Of a stretch of DNA of 64,000 nt, positions 24,913 through 33,711 are shown one piece after another. This DNA comes from CAYXAA01 sp964462985. GTDB taxonomy: Bacteria; Pseudomonadota; Alphaproteobacteria; Rhizobiales; Stappiaceae. The position numbers were made by a program, and so were the translations under genes. The stretch is taken from the NCBI GenBank assembly GCA_964462985.1, contig CAYXAA010000008.1, forward strand, positions 1 to 64,000, in the 5' to 3' direction. The stretch's first letter is position 1; every line of letters starts with the position of its first letter. A model generated the notes under the pieces. That model saw only the letters and a program-made list of their open reading frames with translations, did no database searches and was not told the origin of the DNA.

Positions 24913-25752
24913 ATGTCGTATGTCGTGCCCCAGGAACTTACGGCAAAAATGATCGATGCCGGAGAAGCGAAAGTCTTCATGTCCACCAAGGACACGCTGA
25001 TCCGGGCCTATATGGCAGGCGCAATCCTCGCTCTTGCCGCCGCGTTCGCTGTGACGATCACCGTCAATACCGGAGAGCCGCTGATCGGCGCCCTGCTTTT
25101 TCCGGTCGGCTTCTGCATGCTCTATCTGCTCGGCTTCGATCTCCTGACCGGCGTCTTCACCCTGGTGCCGCTGGCGCTCATCGCCAAACGACCGGGCGTC
25201 ACCGTTGGCGGGGTGCTGCGCAACTGGGGTCTGGTGTTCATCGGCAACTTCGCCGGCGCCATGACGACCGCCGTATTCATGGCGATCACCTTCACGATGG
25301 GCTTCAGCGAGGCGCCGAATGCTGTCGGCCAGAAGATCGGCGTCATCGGCGAATCACGAACGCTCGGCTACGCCGCCGCAGGAGCGTCGGGCATGCTCAC
25401 TCTCTTCATCCGCGCCGTCATGTGCAACTGGATGGTCTCGACCGGCGTGGTCGCGGCGATGATGTCCACCAGCGTGTCCGGCAAGGTGATTGCGATGTGG
25501 ATGCCGATACTCGTCTTCTTCTATCTCGGCTTCGAGCATTCCATCGTGAACATGTTCCTTTTCCCCTCCGGCATCATGCTCGGTGGGGAGTTTACCTGGG
25601 CCGATTACTTTCTTTGGAACGAGATCCCGACCGTGGTCGGCAATCTCGTCGGCGGCCTAACCTTCGTCGGAGCAATGATGTACGCCACCCATTACAAGAC
25701 CTCGCCGCAGCGGCCGCGTCCCCTGCAGCGCGTGGCAGTGGCGGCCGAGTAA
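24913..25752 (+). CDS. nirC: Formate/nitrite transporter family channel
   Basis: 279 residues of the FNT family with six hydrophobic segments. Landmarks are the N-terminal amphipathic helix, LFPVGFCMLYLLGFDLLTG, NWGLVFIGNFAGA, RAVMCNWMVSTGV and FEHSIVNMFLFP, where the His and surrounding residues line the pore. Directly after nirBD it most likely imports nitrite across the inner membrane. It starts 27 nt after nirD, with GAAAGGA upstream of ATG 24913. Confidence 0.9.
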   Translation: MSYVVPQELTAKMIDAGEAKVFMSTKDTLIRAYMAGAILALAAAFAVTITVNTGEPLIGALLFPVGFCMLYLLGFDLLTGVFTLVPLALIAKRPGVTVGGVLRNWGLVFIGNFAGAMTTAVFMAITFTMGFSEAPNAVGQKIGVIGESRTLGYAAAGASGMLTLFIRAVMCNWMVSTGVVAAMMSTSVSGKVIAMWMPILVFFYLGFEHSIVNMFLFPSGIMLGGEFTWADYFLWNEIPTVVGNLVGGLTFVGAMMYATHYKTSPQRPRPLQRVAVAAE

Positions 25753-25803
25753 GCCCGGAGGGCGGTTCCGCGACGTGCGGGGCCACTTCCCAGGGGGAGC
25801 CGG

Positions 25804-27615
25804 ATGCTCCAGGATTTCAGACGACAGAGAGCCGCCGTAGAGGCCAGCAGCGCCTCCTGTCGCTCGCACGACCTTGGCCAAGGCGTGGGCGCGTTGTCAG
25901 TTGCGATCGGCCAGCATTCCGCCGCAGGACGTAAGCCCCGCAACCAGGACTTTCACGGCGCGTTGGTACCGGAGGGCCGGTCCTTGACCCTGAAGGGACT
26001 GGCGCTTGCGATTGCAGACGGCGTGTCGTCGAGTCCCGTCGGTCATGTCGCCGCCGAAATGGCGGTCAAGAGCTTCCTAGAGGACTATTTCTGCACCTCC
26101 GACGCCTGGACGGTGAAGGCGGCGGGAAGCCGGGTGATTCAGGCGATGAACTCCTGGCTCCATGCCCAAAATGGCAGAAGCGCCGGCTTGTCCGACCGCG
26201 ATTGCGGCTATCTCACCACCTTCGCCGCCATCGTGCTGAAGGGCGATCAGGCGCATCTTTTTCACATCGGGGACAGCCGTGTCTGGCGCCTCGATGGCGG
26301 CAGTCTGGAGCAACTGACCAACGACCATCGCGTCGTGCTGACGCCGAGTGAAAGCTATCTGGCGCGTGCGCTCGGCCTCGCCGCGTCGGCCGAGATCGAC
26401 TATCGTCAGATGGACTTCGGATGCGGTGACATCTTCGTGCTGACGACAGATGGCGTCCACGACCATGTTCCGCCGTGCGAGATTGCCTCACGCGTCGCCG
26501 GGGCCGATGATCTCGATGCGGCCGCGCGGGACATCGTCTCGATTGCGCTCGCCAACGGTAGCGACGACAACCTCACCATCCAGATCCTGCGCGTTGAAGC
26601 CCTGCCGCCGGCCGATGCGGCTGCGGTGCTGGGCGATGCCGAGTTGCTGCCGCCGCCGGCCCTGCCCCAGGCACCGTGCACCTTTGAAGGCTACCGTATC
26701 CTGCGGCAGATCCATGCGAGCAACCGTAGCCACATCTACCTCGCGGTGGACTCCGGGACCGGAGACCGCGTCGCCCTGAAGATCCCATCGCTCGACCTGC
26801 GCGGAAATCCCGATTATCTGCGCCGCTTCGCGATGGAGGAATGGATCGCCCGGCGCGTCGCCTCGCCACATCTCATCAGACCTGCGCCCGCTCCAAAGGA
26901 GCGCAGGAGCCTCTATCTCGTCACGGAATACATCGAGGGGCAGACTCTGCGGCAGTGGATGACGGACAATCCGCGACCCGATCTGGAGACAGTGCGGGAC
27001 ATCGTCGAGCAGATGATTCGGGGACTCAGAGCCCTTCATCGCAAGGAGATGCTGCATCAGGACCTGCGCCCCGAGAACGTGATGATTGATCGCGGTGGCA
27101 CGGTAAAGATCATCGATCTCGGGTCGGTGCGCGTTGCCGGCGTTGTGGAGGCGCTGCCGCAACTCGACCCTGAGGAGATGCTCGGCACAGTGCAGTATTC
27201 CGCGCCGGAGTATCTTCTCGGTCACGGCGGCAGCGAACGTTCGGACCTCTTTTCGCTCGGAGTGATCGCCTACGAGATGCTCACCGGTCGTCTGCCCTAC
27301 GGCGATCGTATGGCTCGGGCCAGCACTGCTCGAGCCCAGTCCCGAGTCGCCTACGTACCGGCAACCAGTCTCAGCCCGCGCGTGCCCGACTGGGTCGATG
27401 GCGCTCTGCGCAAGGCGGTGCATCCGCTTCCTCGACAGCGCTACGAGGCGATGAGCGAATTTCTCACCGACCTGCGCCAACCCAATCCTGCCTTCGTACC
27501 CGGTCGCCAGACTCCGCTGGTCGAGCGCGACCCCGCCGCCTTCTGGAAGGCAGTCTCCGGGCTTCTCGCGCTCGCGGTGCTGATCCTCGGCCTCCTGCTG
27601 CTTGCGCCCCAGTGA
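25804..27615 (+). CDS. PP2C phosphatase - Ser/Thr kinase fusion, tail-anchored
   Basis: 603 residues with two opposing activities. Residues ~30-265 are a PP2C phosphatase with the metal Asp residues present: D49 (RNQD), D72 (ADGVS), D157 (HIGDSR), D216 (TTDGV) and D255 (DDN). Residues ~294-560 are a protein kinase with K326 (VALK), a helix-C Glu near 345, D420 and N425 (HQDLRPEN), D438 (DLG) and SAPEY. The glycine-rich loop is degenerate (IHASNRSH). A hydrophobic tail (LLALAVLILGLLLL) near residue 580 should anchor it in the inner membrane with both domains cytoplasmic. AGGGGGAG precedes ATG 25804. It lies between nirC and cynS with short gaps, so control of nitrite uptake or reduction is likely but unproven. 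Confidence 0.88.
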   Translation: MLQDFRRQRAAVEASSASCRSHDLGQGVGALSVAIGQHSAAGRKPRNQDFHGALVPEGRSLTLKGLALAIADGVSSSPVGHVAAEMAVKSFLEDYFCTSDAWTVKAAGSRVIQAMNSWLHAQNGRSAGLSDRDCGYLTTFAAIVLKGDQAHLFHIGDSRVWRLDGGSLEQLTNDHRVVLTPSESYLARALGLAASAEIDYRQMDFGCGDIFVLTTDGVHDHVPPCEIASRVAGADDLDAAARDIVSIALANGSDDNLTIQILRVEALPPADAAAVLGDAELLPPPALPQAPCTFEGYRILRQIHASNRSHIYLAVDSGTGDRVALKIPSLDLRGNPDYLRRFAMEEWIARRVASPHLIRPAPAPKERRSLYLVTEYIEGQTLRQWMTDNPRPDLETVRDIVEQMIRGLRALHRKEMLHQDLRPENVMIDRGGTVKIIDLGSVRVAGVVEALPQLDPEEMLGTVQYSAPEYLLGHGGSERSDLFSLGVIAYEMLTGRLPYGDRMARASTARAQSRVAYVPATSLSPRVPDWVDGALRKAVHPLPRQRYEAMSEFLTDLRQPNPAFVPGRQTPLVERDPAAFWKAVSGLLALAVLILGLLLLAPQ

Positions 27616-27637
27616 TCCTCAAAGCGGAGATACCCAC

Positions 27638-28087
27638 ATGAGCACCATGACGCGCGAAGATGTGACCGAGATGATCCTGTCGGCCAAACGGCAGGCCGGA
27701 TTGACCTGGGAGGGGATCGCAGAATCCATCTCGATGTCGCCGGTCTGGACGCATTCAGCCGCCATGGGCATGAACGCGATGCCGGCCGATAAGGCCGAAG
27801 CGCTGACGCGGGCTCTCAGTCTGCCTCAAGAAGCGGCGCTGGTTCTTCAGGAGAGCCCCACCAAAGTGTGGCAGCAGACCGTTCCGACCGACCCGTGCAT
27901 CTACCGCCTTTATGAGATCGTTGGCGTCTATGGCCCGACGATCAAGGCGCTGATCCATGAGAAATTCGGTGACGGCATCATGTCGGCGATCGATTTCGAC
28001 ATGACCGTGTCACGGGTCGAAAGCCCGAAGGGCGACAGGGTAAAGATCGAGATGTCCGGCAAATATCTCGCCTACAACGCTTGGTGA
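27638..28087 (+). CDS. cynS: Cyanate hydratase (cyanase)
   Basis: 149 residues. The N-terminal helix-turn-helix-like part and C-terminal catalytic domain are both present. R90, E93 (YRLYEIVGVYG) and S116 (IMSAIDF) correspond to the catalytic R96/E99/S122 of the E. coli enzyme, with a constant offset of six. It converts cyanate and bicarbonate to ammonia and CO2, feeding the same nitrogen pool as nirBD. It starts 22 nt after the kinase/phosphatase gene and is apparently the last gene of the operon. No cynT carbonic anhydrase is adjacent. Confidence 0.95.
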   Translation: MSTMTREDVTEMILSAKRQAGLTWEGIAESISMSPVWTHSAAMGMNAMPADKAEALTRALSLPQEAALVLQESPTKVWQQTVPTDPCIYRLYEIVGVYGPTIKALIHEKFGDGIMSAIDFDMTVSRVESPKGDRVKIEMSGKYLAYNAW

Positions 28088-28392
28088 CCCAAACAGGCGG
28101 CGATGAAGACTGTTTCGTAACCGACCGGCCGTCCCTGATTGGGATGAATTGCGGCGGGCCGGCCCGATGGCATTCGGCCGGACCAGCGAAGAAATCGCCG
28201 CGGTCACGGTGCCCGGAATCGAGGTCGTGCTGGACTATTCCCCGGCGCCTACGTTGGTCGCAGCGACGTCCGACGGGCTCGCGAGAATCTCCTCTGCCTT
28301 CGGGGTGGCACCGTCGCACGCTCCCTTGCCCGAGCCGGCCGTGCTGCTATCTGACCGAGGCAGGCCACACCAGGGCCAGTCGGGAGGGCGGT
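28088..28392. other. Gene-free gap after cynS
   Basis: 305 bp with no convincing gene or terminator. Frames on both strands are open but have no family resemblance. An in-frame extension of the following cupin gene covers it without a plausible protein sequence. Confidence 0.5.
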
Positions 28393-29073
28393 ATGCAGAT
28401 CAATGCGGATTTCGATGCGCGCGTCACCGTTCACGCCGGGGCGATGGATTGGGTGCCGTCGCCGATGCAGGGCGTCGAACGCCGGATGCTCGACCGGATC
28501 GGCGGTGAGGTTGCGCGTGCGACCTCCATCGTGCGCTACGCTCCGAAGAGCCATTTCTCGCCGCACGTCCACGCTGGCGGCGAGGAGTTTCTCGTGCTGG
28601 AGGGCGTGTTCGAGGATGAGCACGGCGTCTTTCCCTCGGGGACCTATGTTCGGAACCCTCCGACCTCACGCCATACACCAGGCTCGGAGGGCGGCTGCAT
28701 CATCTTCGTCAAACTATGGCAGTTCGATCCCGATGACCGGACACAGGTCAAAGTCGACAGTCACACGGCACCGGCGTTTGCAGTCCCGGGGCGGCCGGGG
28801 GTCAAGGTCGTTCCGCTGCACCGTGATGACCGTGAGGATGTCAGGATCGAGATTTGGGAGTCGCAGACGAAGGTCACACTCGAGGCGCCGGGCGGGCTGG
28901 AACTCCTGGTTCTGGAAGGTTCCCTCAGAGAAGGCGGCGAGACCTTCGTGCCGCAGTCGTGGCTCCGACTGCCGAAGGGTGAGCGGCTTGAGGCGATCGC
29001 CGGGTCAAACGGCTGCCGGCTCTGGATCAAGACGGGCCATCTCTCCGAGCCGCCGCGGGCGCCGGCAGTGTGA
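28393..29073 (+). CDS. Double-cupin protein (ChrR-like cupin)
   Basis: 226 residues with two cupin barrels. The first has SHFSPHVHAGGEEFLVLEGVFEDEHG followed by PSGTYVRNPP, keeping the His-x-His and Glu metal ligands. The second (LELLVLEGSLREGGE) lacks the histidines. The layout is close to the ChrR C-terminal cupin and related anti-oxidant cupins, but there is no N-terminal zinc anti-sigma domain. The function is unknown. GGGAGGG precedes ATG 28393. The longer open frame starting inside cynS is rejected. Confidence 0.78.
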   Translation: MQINADFDARVTVHAGAMDWVPSPMQGVERRMLDRIGGEVARATSIVRYAPKSHFSPHVHAGGEEFLVLEGVFEDEHGVFPSGTYVRNPPTSRHTPGSEGGCIIFVKLWQFDPDDRTQVKVDSHTAPAFAVPGRPGVKVVPLHRDDREDVRIEIWESQTKVTLEAPGGLELLVLEGSLREGGETFVPQSWLRLPKGERLEAIAGSNGCRLWIKTGHLSEPPRAPAV

Positions 29074-29175
29074 CGAACCTGGAACTCGGTACCGCTTGCG
29101 GATCCGATTTCCTTTCGCTCGCCCGTTTGGGCAAGACGCTCATTGTTCCGACAGGCTGAGCTGCTGTACGGACGT

Positions 29176-30918
29176 TCAGTGGCCGGCGGCCAATGTACCC
29201 TGCTGCCGCGGATCGGACGCTCCGGCGAGGACACCCTCCACGACCTGGATCGACTGGGTCGAGCCCGACGTCGAGCCGACCTCGACGGCATGGCCCTTGT
29301 CGCGGAGCAGGCGAAGCGTGTCTGGCGACAGGCCGTCCTCCACCCTGAGTTCGTCCGGCAGCCACTGATGATGCATCCGAGGTGCGGCGGTCGCCTCGGC
29401 GACGTTCATGCCGTGATCGATCACATTGACGAGCATCTGCACCACGGTGGAGATGATGCGGCTGCCGCCGGGCGATCCTGTGACCAGAAACGGCTTACCA
29501 TCCTTCAGCACGATCGTCGGGCTCATCGACGACAGGGGCCGCTTACGCGGCGCTACCGCATTGGCATCTCCACCGACTAGGCCGTAGGCGTTGGGAACGC
29601 CGGGCTTGGCGGAGAAATCGTCGAGTTCATTGTTAAGCAGCACGCCAGTGTCGCCGGCCATCAGTCCGACGCCATAAGAGAAGTTGAGAGTATAGGTGTT
29701 GGCGACCGCATTGCCGGCGCTGTCCATCACCGAGAAATGCGTGGTCTGATCGCTTTCTGGCGGAAAAGGATCTCCGGGCTTAACGCTCGCTGCAGGTGTC
29801 GCCCGTTCAGGCGAGAAGTCGGCCATGCGCTTGGCGGCATAGGCTTTGTCCGTCAACGCGTTCACCGGCACGTCGACGAAGTCGGGGTCGCCGAGGAACT
29901 CCGAGCGGTCGGCATAGGCGCGTTTCATGGCCTCGGCCATTACGTGGATCGTTTCGGCCGAGCCGGCTCCGCTTTTTGACAGGTCGAATGATTCCAGCAT
30001 GTTGAGAATCTCGACGACATGGACGCCGCCGGAGGAGGGCGGCGGCATCGACAGGATCGTGTAGCCTCGATAGTCGCCAGTGATCGGCTCGCGCCACACG
30101 GCCTCGTAGCCGGAGAGGTCCTGCGTCGTCATCGAACCGCCGGCAGCCTGCACCGTCTCTGCAATCGCTTCGGCGATCGGACCTTTGTAGAAGGCGTCCG
30201 CTCCCTGTTCGGCGATCGCTTGCAACGTCGCCGCCAGAGCCGGCTGTTTCAAGATGTCGCCCGGCCGGTAGAGGCCGCCGTCCGGCTTGTAGAACGTCGC
30301 ACGGGCCTGTGGATCCCTTTCGAGCCGGTCCTTCGCCTGTTCCAGCGACCAGGCTAGGTCGTCGGAAACGGCAAAGCCGTCGCGGGCGAGAGCGATCGCC
30401 GGTGCGACGAGATCGGCAAAACTGACAGCGTCGGAGCCGAACCGTGCCTTGGCGGCGGCCAATCCCGCGACCGTCCCGGGTACGCCGACTGCAAGGCCAG
30501 AGTAGCGCGACTTTTGTGGGTCGGCATTGCCATCGGCATCTAGGAACATGTCGCGAAAGGCGCCAGCGGGAGCGATCTCGCGATAGTCGAGTGCCAGGGT
30601 CTCGCCGGAATCAGCGAGATGGAGGAGCATGAAGCCGCCGCCGCCGAGGTTGCCGGCTCGCGGCAGAGTGACGGCAAGCGCGAAGCCGACGGCGACTGCA
30701 GCGTCCACCGCATTGCCGCCCCTTTTCAGGATTTCGACGCCGACCCGCGTGGCATGCTCCTCCTGCGAGACGACCATGCCCGAGGCGGCGACCACCGGAT
30801 GGAACCGGTCCATGCTGGAGAGGATTGGTGCGGTCTGGGCGGAAACTCGGGCGGCGAAAGGCGTGAGCGCAAGACACGCGGCCAGGCTCGCAACGACAAG
30901 GCGGCGGCGATGGATCAT
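29176..30918 (-). CDS. ggt: Secreted gamma-glutamyltransferase
   Basis: 580 residues with a signal peptide (MIHRRRLVVASLAACLALTP). The mature part closely follows E. coli Ggt. R113 (DYRE) binds the gamma-glutamyl carboxylate, T392 of QTTHFSVMD is the autoprocessing nucleophile, and FSYGVGLMAGDTGVLLNNE, PLSSMSPT and GSPGG complete the site. It is a periplasmic Ntn hydrolase that cleaves or transfers the gamma-glutamyl group of glutathione. TCGGAG is 7 nt before ATG 30918. It is the second GGT homologue in the window; this one is the canonical enzyme. Confidence 0.92.
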   Translation of the reverse strand: MIHRRRLVVASLAACLALTPFAARVSAQTAPILSSMDRFHPVVAASGMVVSQEEHATRVGVEILKRGGNAVDAAVAVGFALAVTLPRAGNLGGGGFMLLHLADSGETLALDYREIAPAGAFRDMFLDADGNADPQKSRYSGLAVGVPGTVAGLAAAKARFGSDAVSFADLVAPAIALARDGFAVSDDLAWSLEQAKDRLERDPQARATFYKPDGGLYRPGDILKQPALAATLQAIAEQGADAFYKGPIAEAIAETVQAAGGSMTTQDLSGYEAVWREPITGDYRGYTILSMPPPSSGGVHVVEILNMLESFDLSKSGAGSAETIHVMAEAMKRAYADRSEFLGDPDFVDVPVNALTDKAYAAKRMADFSPERATPAASVKPGDPFPPESDQTTHFSVMDSAGNAVANTYTLNFSYGVGLMAGDTGVLLNNELDDFSAKPGVPNAYGLVGGDANAVAPRKRPLSSMSPTIVLKDGKPFLVTGSPGGSRIISTVVQMLVNVIDHGMNVAEATAAPRMHHQWLPDELRVEDGLSPDTLRLLRDKGHAVEVGSTSGSTQSIQVVEGVLAGASDPRQQGTLAAGH

Positions 30919-31049
30919 AGTCAGCTCCGATCATCCGTCCCGGATCCATCCGATCCGGATTGCAGAAATGTGACGCGCAAGAACCGCGGCGGCTAGCCTC
31001 GAGCGTGATTTTTTCCGGGAGCAGCATGGCCGCAACCAGCGGAAGCACC

Positions 31050-32027
31050 TCAGAGCTGAAACTCGGCAACCACCGCGGCGTGATAGGATCCCTCGCGGCG
31101 GCCAGCCTCGTCCACCTCATCGCCAAGGTCGTGGTTGCGGACGACGATCGAGCGCAGCCGCTCTGCGAGCGCCGGACTCGCCAGGATGTGGTCGAGCATG
31201 CGGTCGACGCCGTGATGGCGCACGCTGTGACGGGCCCGGTCCGGAATCGCATCATCAAGCACGATCATGCGCCTGGCTGCGAAGGCAGGCGAGCCGGTCT
31301 CCTCCGGATCGGCGGCGACGAGCCGGATCGCCGGTTCCGTGTCGTCGGCGTTGAAGTCGCCGGCGACCGCAATCAACGGCTCCGCCTCGCCGTCTAAAAT
31401 CGCCTCCAGGGCGAGCCGCAGTTCCAAGGCCTGGGCGTTGCGCTTAAGCGCCGACAGGAACAGGCCCTCCGCCCAGGCCGAAACGCTGTTCCAGCGGTCG
31501 GCTGTTGCCTTTCCACCGGGGAAGGCGGCCGCGACCGGCGCGCGCAGGTGGACCGTGAAGATGTGCAGCTTGCGTCCTTCCGCGGCTGCACCGGTTAGCG
31601 CGATCTCGACCTGGAGCACGGGGCGATCGAAACCGAGTGGCTCAGGCACAGCGAAGGGCGGTTTGGCATGTGGCGGACGCCACAGCGGCGGCTCGATGCG
31701 GCTGAACCAGATCGAGCGTGCCGACGCGATCGGAAAGCGGGACAGCACCACGAGGTTGTGGCGGTCGGCCGGTCCGCTGTCATCGATGCGGTGACTGACG
31801 GCTCGGTGGTAGCCGGCATAGGGTGTCTCGTCGAGAAGGGCATCAAGAGCCGCCAGCAGGCGCGGCCCTTCGGGCGTCTCGCGCTGACCGTTGACCTCCT
31901 GAAGGCACAAGACGTCGGCACCAAGCGCGACCAGCTCCGGACGCAACGCCGCAATGCGGGGCTTCAGACCATCTGGCCGGAGCCGCTCCTCGCCGAAGGA
32001 TTCCAGATTGAAACTGGCGATGCGCAT
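31050..32027 (-). CDS. Endonuclease/exonuclease/phosphatase family protein
   Basis: 325 residues of the EEP fold. MRIASFNLES, VLCLQEVN (the metal-binding Glu), HIFTVHLRAP, AVAGDFNADDTEP and MLDHILASPALAE are the expected catalytic blocks. These enzymes hydrolyse phosphodiesters of DNA, RNA or lipids, and the substrate here is unknown. There is no signal peptide. It is divergent from the YchJ gene and distinct from the xth gene at 40473, which has the ExoIII-specific segments. Confidence 0.85.
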   Translation of the reverse strand: MRIASFNLESFGEERLRPDGLKPRIAALRPELVALGADVLCLQEVNGQRETPEGPRLLAALDALLDETPYAGYHRAVSHRIDDSGPADRHNLVVLSRFPIASARSIWFSRIEPPLWRPPHAKPPFAVPEPLGFDRPVLQVEIALTGAAAEGRKLHIFTVHLRAPVAAAFPGGKATADRWNSVSAWAEGLFLSALKRNAQALELRLALEAILDGEAEPLIAVAGDFNADDTEPAIRLVAADPEETGSPAFAARRMIVLDDAIPDRARHSVRHHGVDRMLDHILASPALAERLRSIVVRNHDLGDEVDEAGRREGSYHAAVVAEFQL

Positions 32028-32162
32028 CGGGCTGGCGTCTCCATCCGAAAGTCAATATCCGACCGTGATGGCCAGAATGGGTCGGGCTTCATTGTTGCGG
32101 CAAACGGAGGCGGGAGTTAGTCAGAAAACGGAATTGACCAATTGAAACTTTTGAAAAGCGCC

Positions 32163-32573
32163 ATGACGGCACCGAACTGCCCCTGCGGCTCGCAACGCTC
32201 GCTCGCAATGTGCTGTGGCAGGTTTCTATCCGGGACAGCAGTGCCGGAAACGGCCGAAGAGCTGATGCGATCGCGCTACAGCGCCTATGTGTTTCGGGAC
32301 ATCGACTACCTGAAGGCGACTCTGTGGCCGAAGTACCAGAAGGGTTTCGATGCCGCCGGCACAGCCACCTGGGCGAAGCAAAGTCTTTGGATCGGGCTTG
32401 ACGTGCTGCAGACAGAGAAAGGCGGACCAACGGATATGACGGGAACGGTGCTATTCGTCGCTCGCTACATCGCCGAGGGCGCTTTGCGCTGCCACCGCGA
32501 ACTCAGCCTGTTTCGCAAACGCAGCAGCCGCTGGTTCTACGTTGAGGCGCTGCGGGAGCACCGGCACACCTGA
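32163..32573 (+). CDS. YchJ-family protein (SEC-C motif)
   Basis: 136 residues. An N-terminal SEC-C zinc motif (CPCGSQRSLAMCCGRF) is followed by an NTF2-like domain with TAEELMRSRYSAYVFRDIDYL and FRKRSSRWFYVEA, as in the YchJ/UPF0225 family. The function is not established. The C-terminal second SEC-C motif found in the longer E. coli YchJ is absent. ATG 32163 is preferred to TTG 32142. Confidence 0.85.
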   Translation: MTAPNCPCGSQRSLAMCCGRFLSGTAVPETAEELMRSRYSAYVFRDIDYLKATLWPKYQKGFDAAGTATWAKQSLWIGLDVLQTEKGGPTDMTGTVLFVARYIAEGALRCHRELSLFRKRSSRWFYVEALREHRHT

Positions 32574-32853
32574 ACTCATCGCAATACCTCGGCCGGTTGG
32601 CCTCCTGGGCGCTTGACGTCGTTCCGAAGTCGATGCCGAACGGCACTACGTTGTTGTGATGCATCTCCACCGAAGAGGCTTCGCCCCGACTGCGGGTACG
32701 GCCTTCGTGCTAATGCCAGTGTGGCTGCACGTTAGAGGTTCATTAGGGGGTTTACGCGGATCGCCATGCGAATTGCGAGGCGTTGAAGGTTAGCAAAGCC
32801 TGAACGCTTCAATATCTTGCGAAGGGGCGCCGCACTTTTACCACATATCGTAA

Positions 32854-32909
32854 CGATAGCGTGCCAACGATTTGGCAAGGGTCTTGCTCCATCATTGGCA
32901 CGCTGATCG
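32854..32909. repeat. Inverted repeat with a competing inner hairpin
   Basis: AGCGTGCCAA (32858-32867) is perfectly complementary to TTGGCACGCT (32895-32904); CGAT and ATCG flank them with one bulge, extending the stem to 14 pairs. TGCCAA (32862-32867) can instead pair with TTGGCA at 32872-32877, so two mutually exclusive stems are possible. Confidence 0.55.
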
Positions 32910-32933
32910 TCAGGTTGTGCGTCGTCAGCGATC

Positions 32934-32986
32934 GGTGGACGGGGGAGAAGGGCAAGCGCGACCCCGCCTTTTTTCCCCGTCCCACC
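32934..32986. repeat. Long imperfect hairpin with a T run in one arm
   Basis: GGTGGACGGGGGAGAAGG (32934-32951) pairs with CCTTTTTTCCCCGTCCCACC (32967-32986) with one bulge and a few G-U pairs. The six T residues lie inside the arm, so it is not a simple terminator. Confidence 0.5.
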
Positions 32987-33059
32987 AGATCCTGCAGCTA
33001 AAGGTAGCCCGGCCTCGATCGCTTGCGAAGGGCTGACCGGCAGGATCCTGCAAAAAAGG

Positions 33060-33500
33060 TTAGCGCGTGATCACGATTCGCGCATTGGCTTTGCCGTTAG
33101 CCTTGATCAGCGTGAACAGCAGCCGGGCGTTCTCCGGGTGCAGGCGAATGCAGCCATGCGAGGCAGGATGGCCCAAGCTCTTCAGCGCGTTGGTGCCGTG
33201 GATGGCATAGCCGCCATGGAAGAACACCGACCACGGCATCGGCGAATTGTTGTATTTCTTTGAGAAGTAGCGGACATGCATGCGGCCGGGCCGGAAGGTG
33301 CCGATTGGCGTGCGGTACCCTCGTCTGGCGGTCGAGACCGGCCATGAATGTTTCGCGACACCGTTGACATAGACCTTCATGCGCTGCTGGGACAGGTCGA
33401 TTTTGGCGACGACGGTCGCGGCGGTGGCCTGTCCTGCCAGAGATAGCGCCAGTATGGCCGCTGTTAATGTGACGACCGCGGCGGAAATGACTTTGTTCAT
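33060..33500 (-). CDS. L,D-transpeptidase (YkuD domain)
   Basis: 146 residues with a signal peptide (MNKVISAAVVTLTAAILALS, cleavage after ATA near 28) followed by a compact YkuD domain. H101 in IHGTNALKSLG, then SHGCIRL with H115 and catalytic C117, form the active site. It forms 3-3 peptidoglycan cross-links or attaches proteins to the wall, in the periplasm. ATG 33500 is preferred to the frame start 18 nt upstream. Confidence 0.9.
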   Translation of the reverse strand: MNKVISAAVVTLTAAILALSLAGQATAATVVAKIDLSQQRMKVYVNGVAKHSWPVSTARRGYRTPIGTFRPGRMHVRYFSKKYNNSPMPWSVFFHGGYAIHGTNALKSLGHPASHGCIRLHPENARLLFTLIKANGKANARIVITR

Positions 33501-33711
33501 AATGGATCCCCTGAGCACCGATGGAATCTTTTTTTGCCGAAGTCCGTCATCTCATTCAATCAAATCACCGTTACGGTCTCTGGTAAGCGGAGTGCACGAG
33601 GACTGCGAGGAACTTGACGGCGCGCCATAAACGTCCCGTTCGGCCCTTCCGTCAGCGGGTAAAACTGCCTACATGTTGCAGACAGCACTGACGGACCGCC
33701 GGGGAGGCGCA

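Larger units (their letters stand above)
32574..33059. other. Structured gene-free region
   Basis: 486 bp with no gene. It holds two strong inverted repeats (32854-32909 and 32934-32986, listed separately). The near-palindrome GCAGGATCCTGC lies close to the L,D-transpeptidase stop, and a related GATCCTGCAG is found near 32990. It could encode a small RNA or carry overlapping operators and terminators. Confidence 0.5.
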
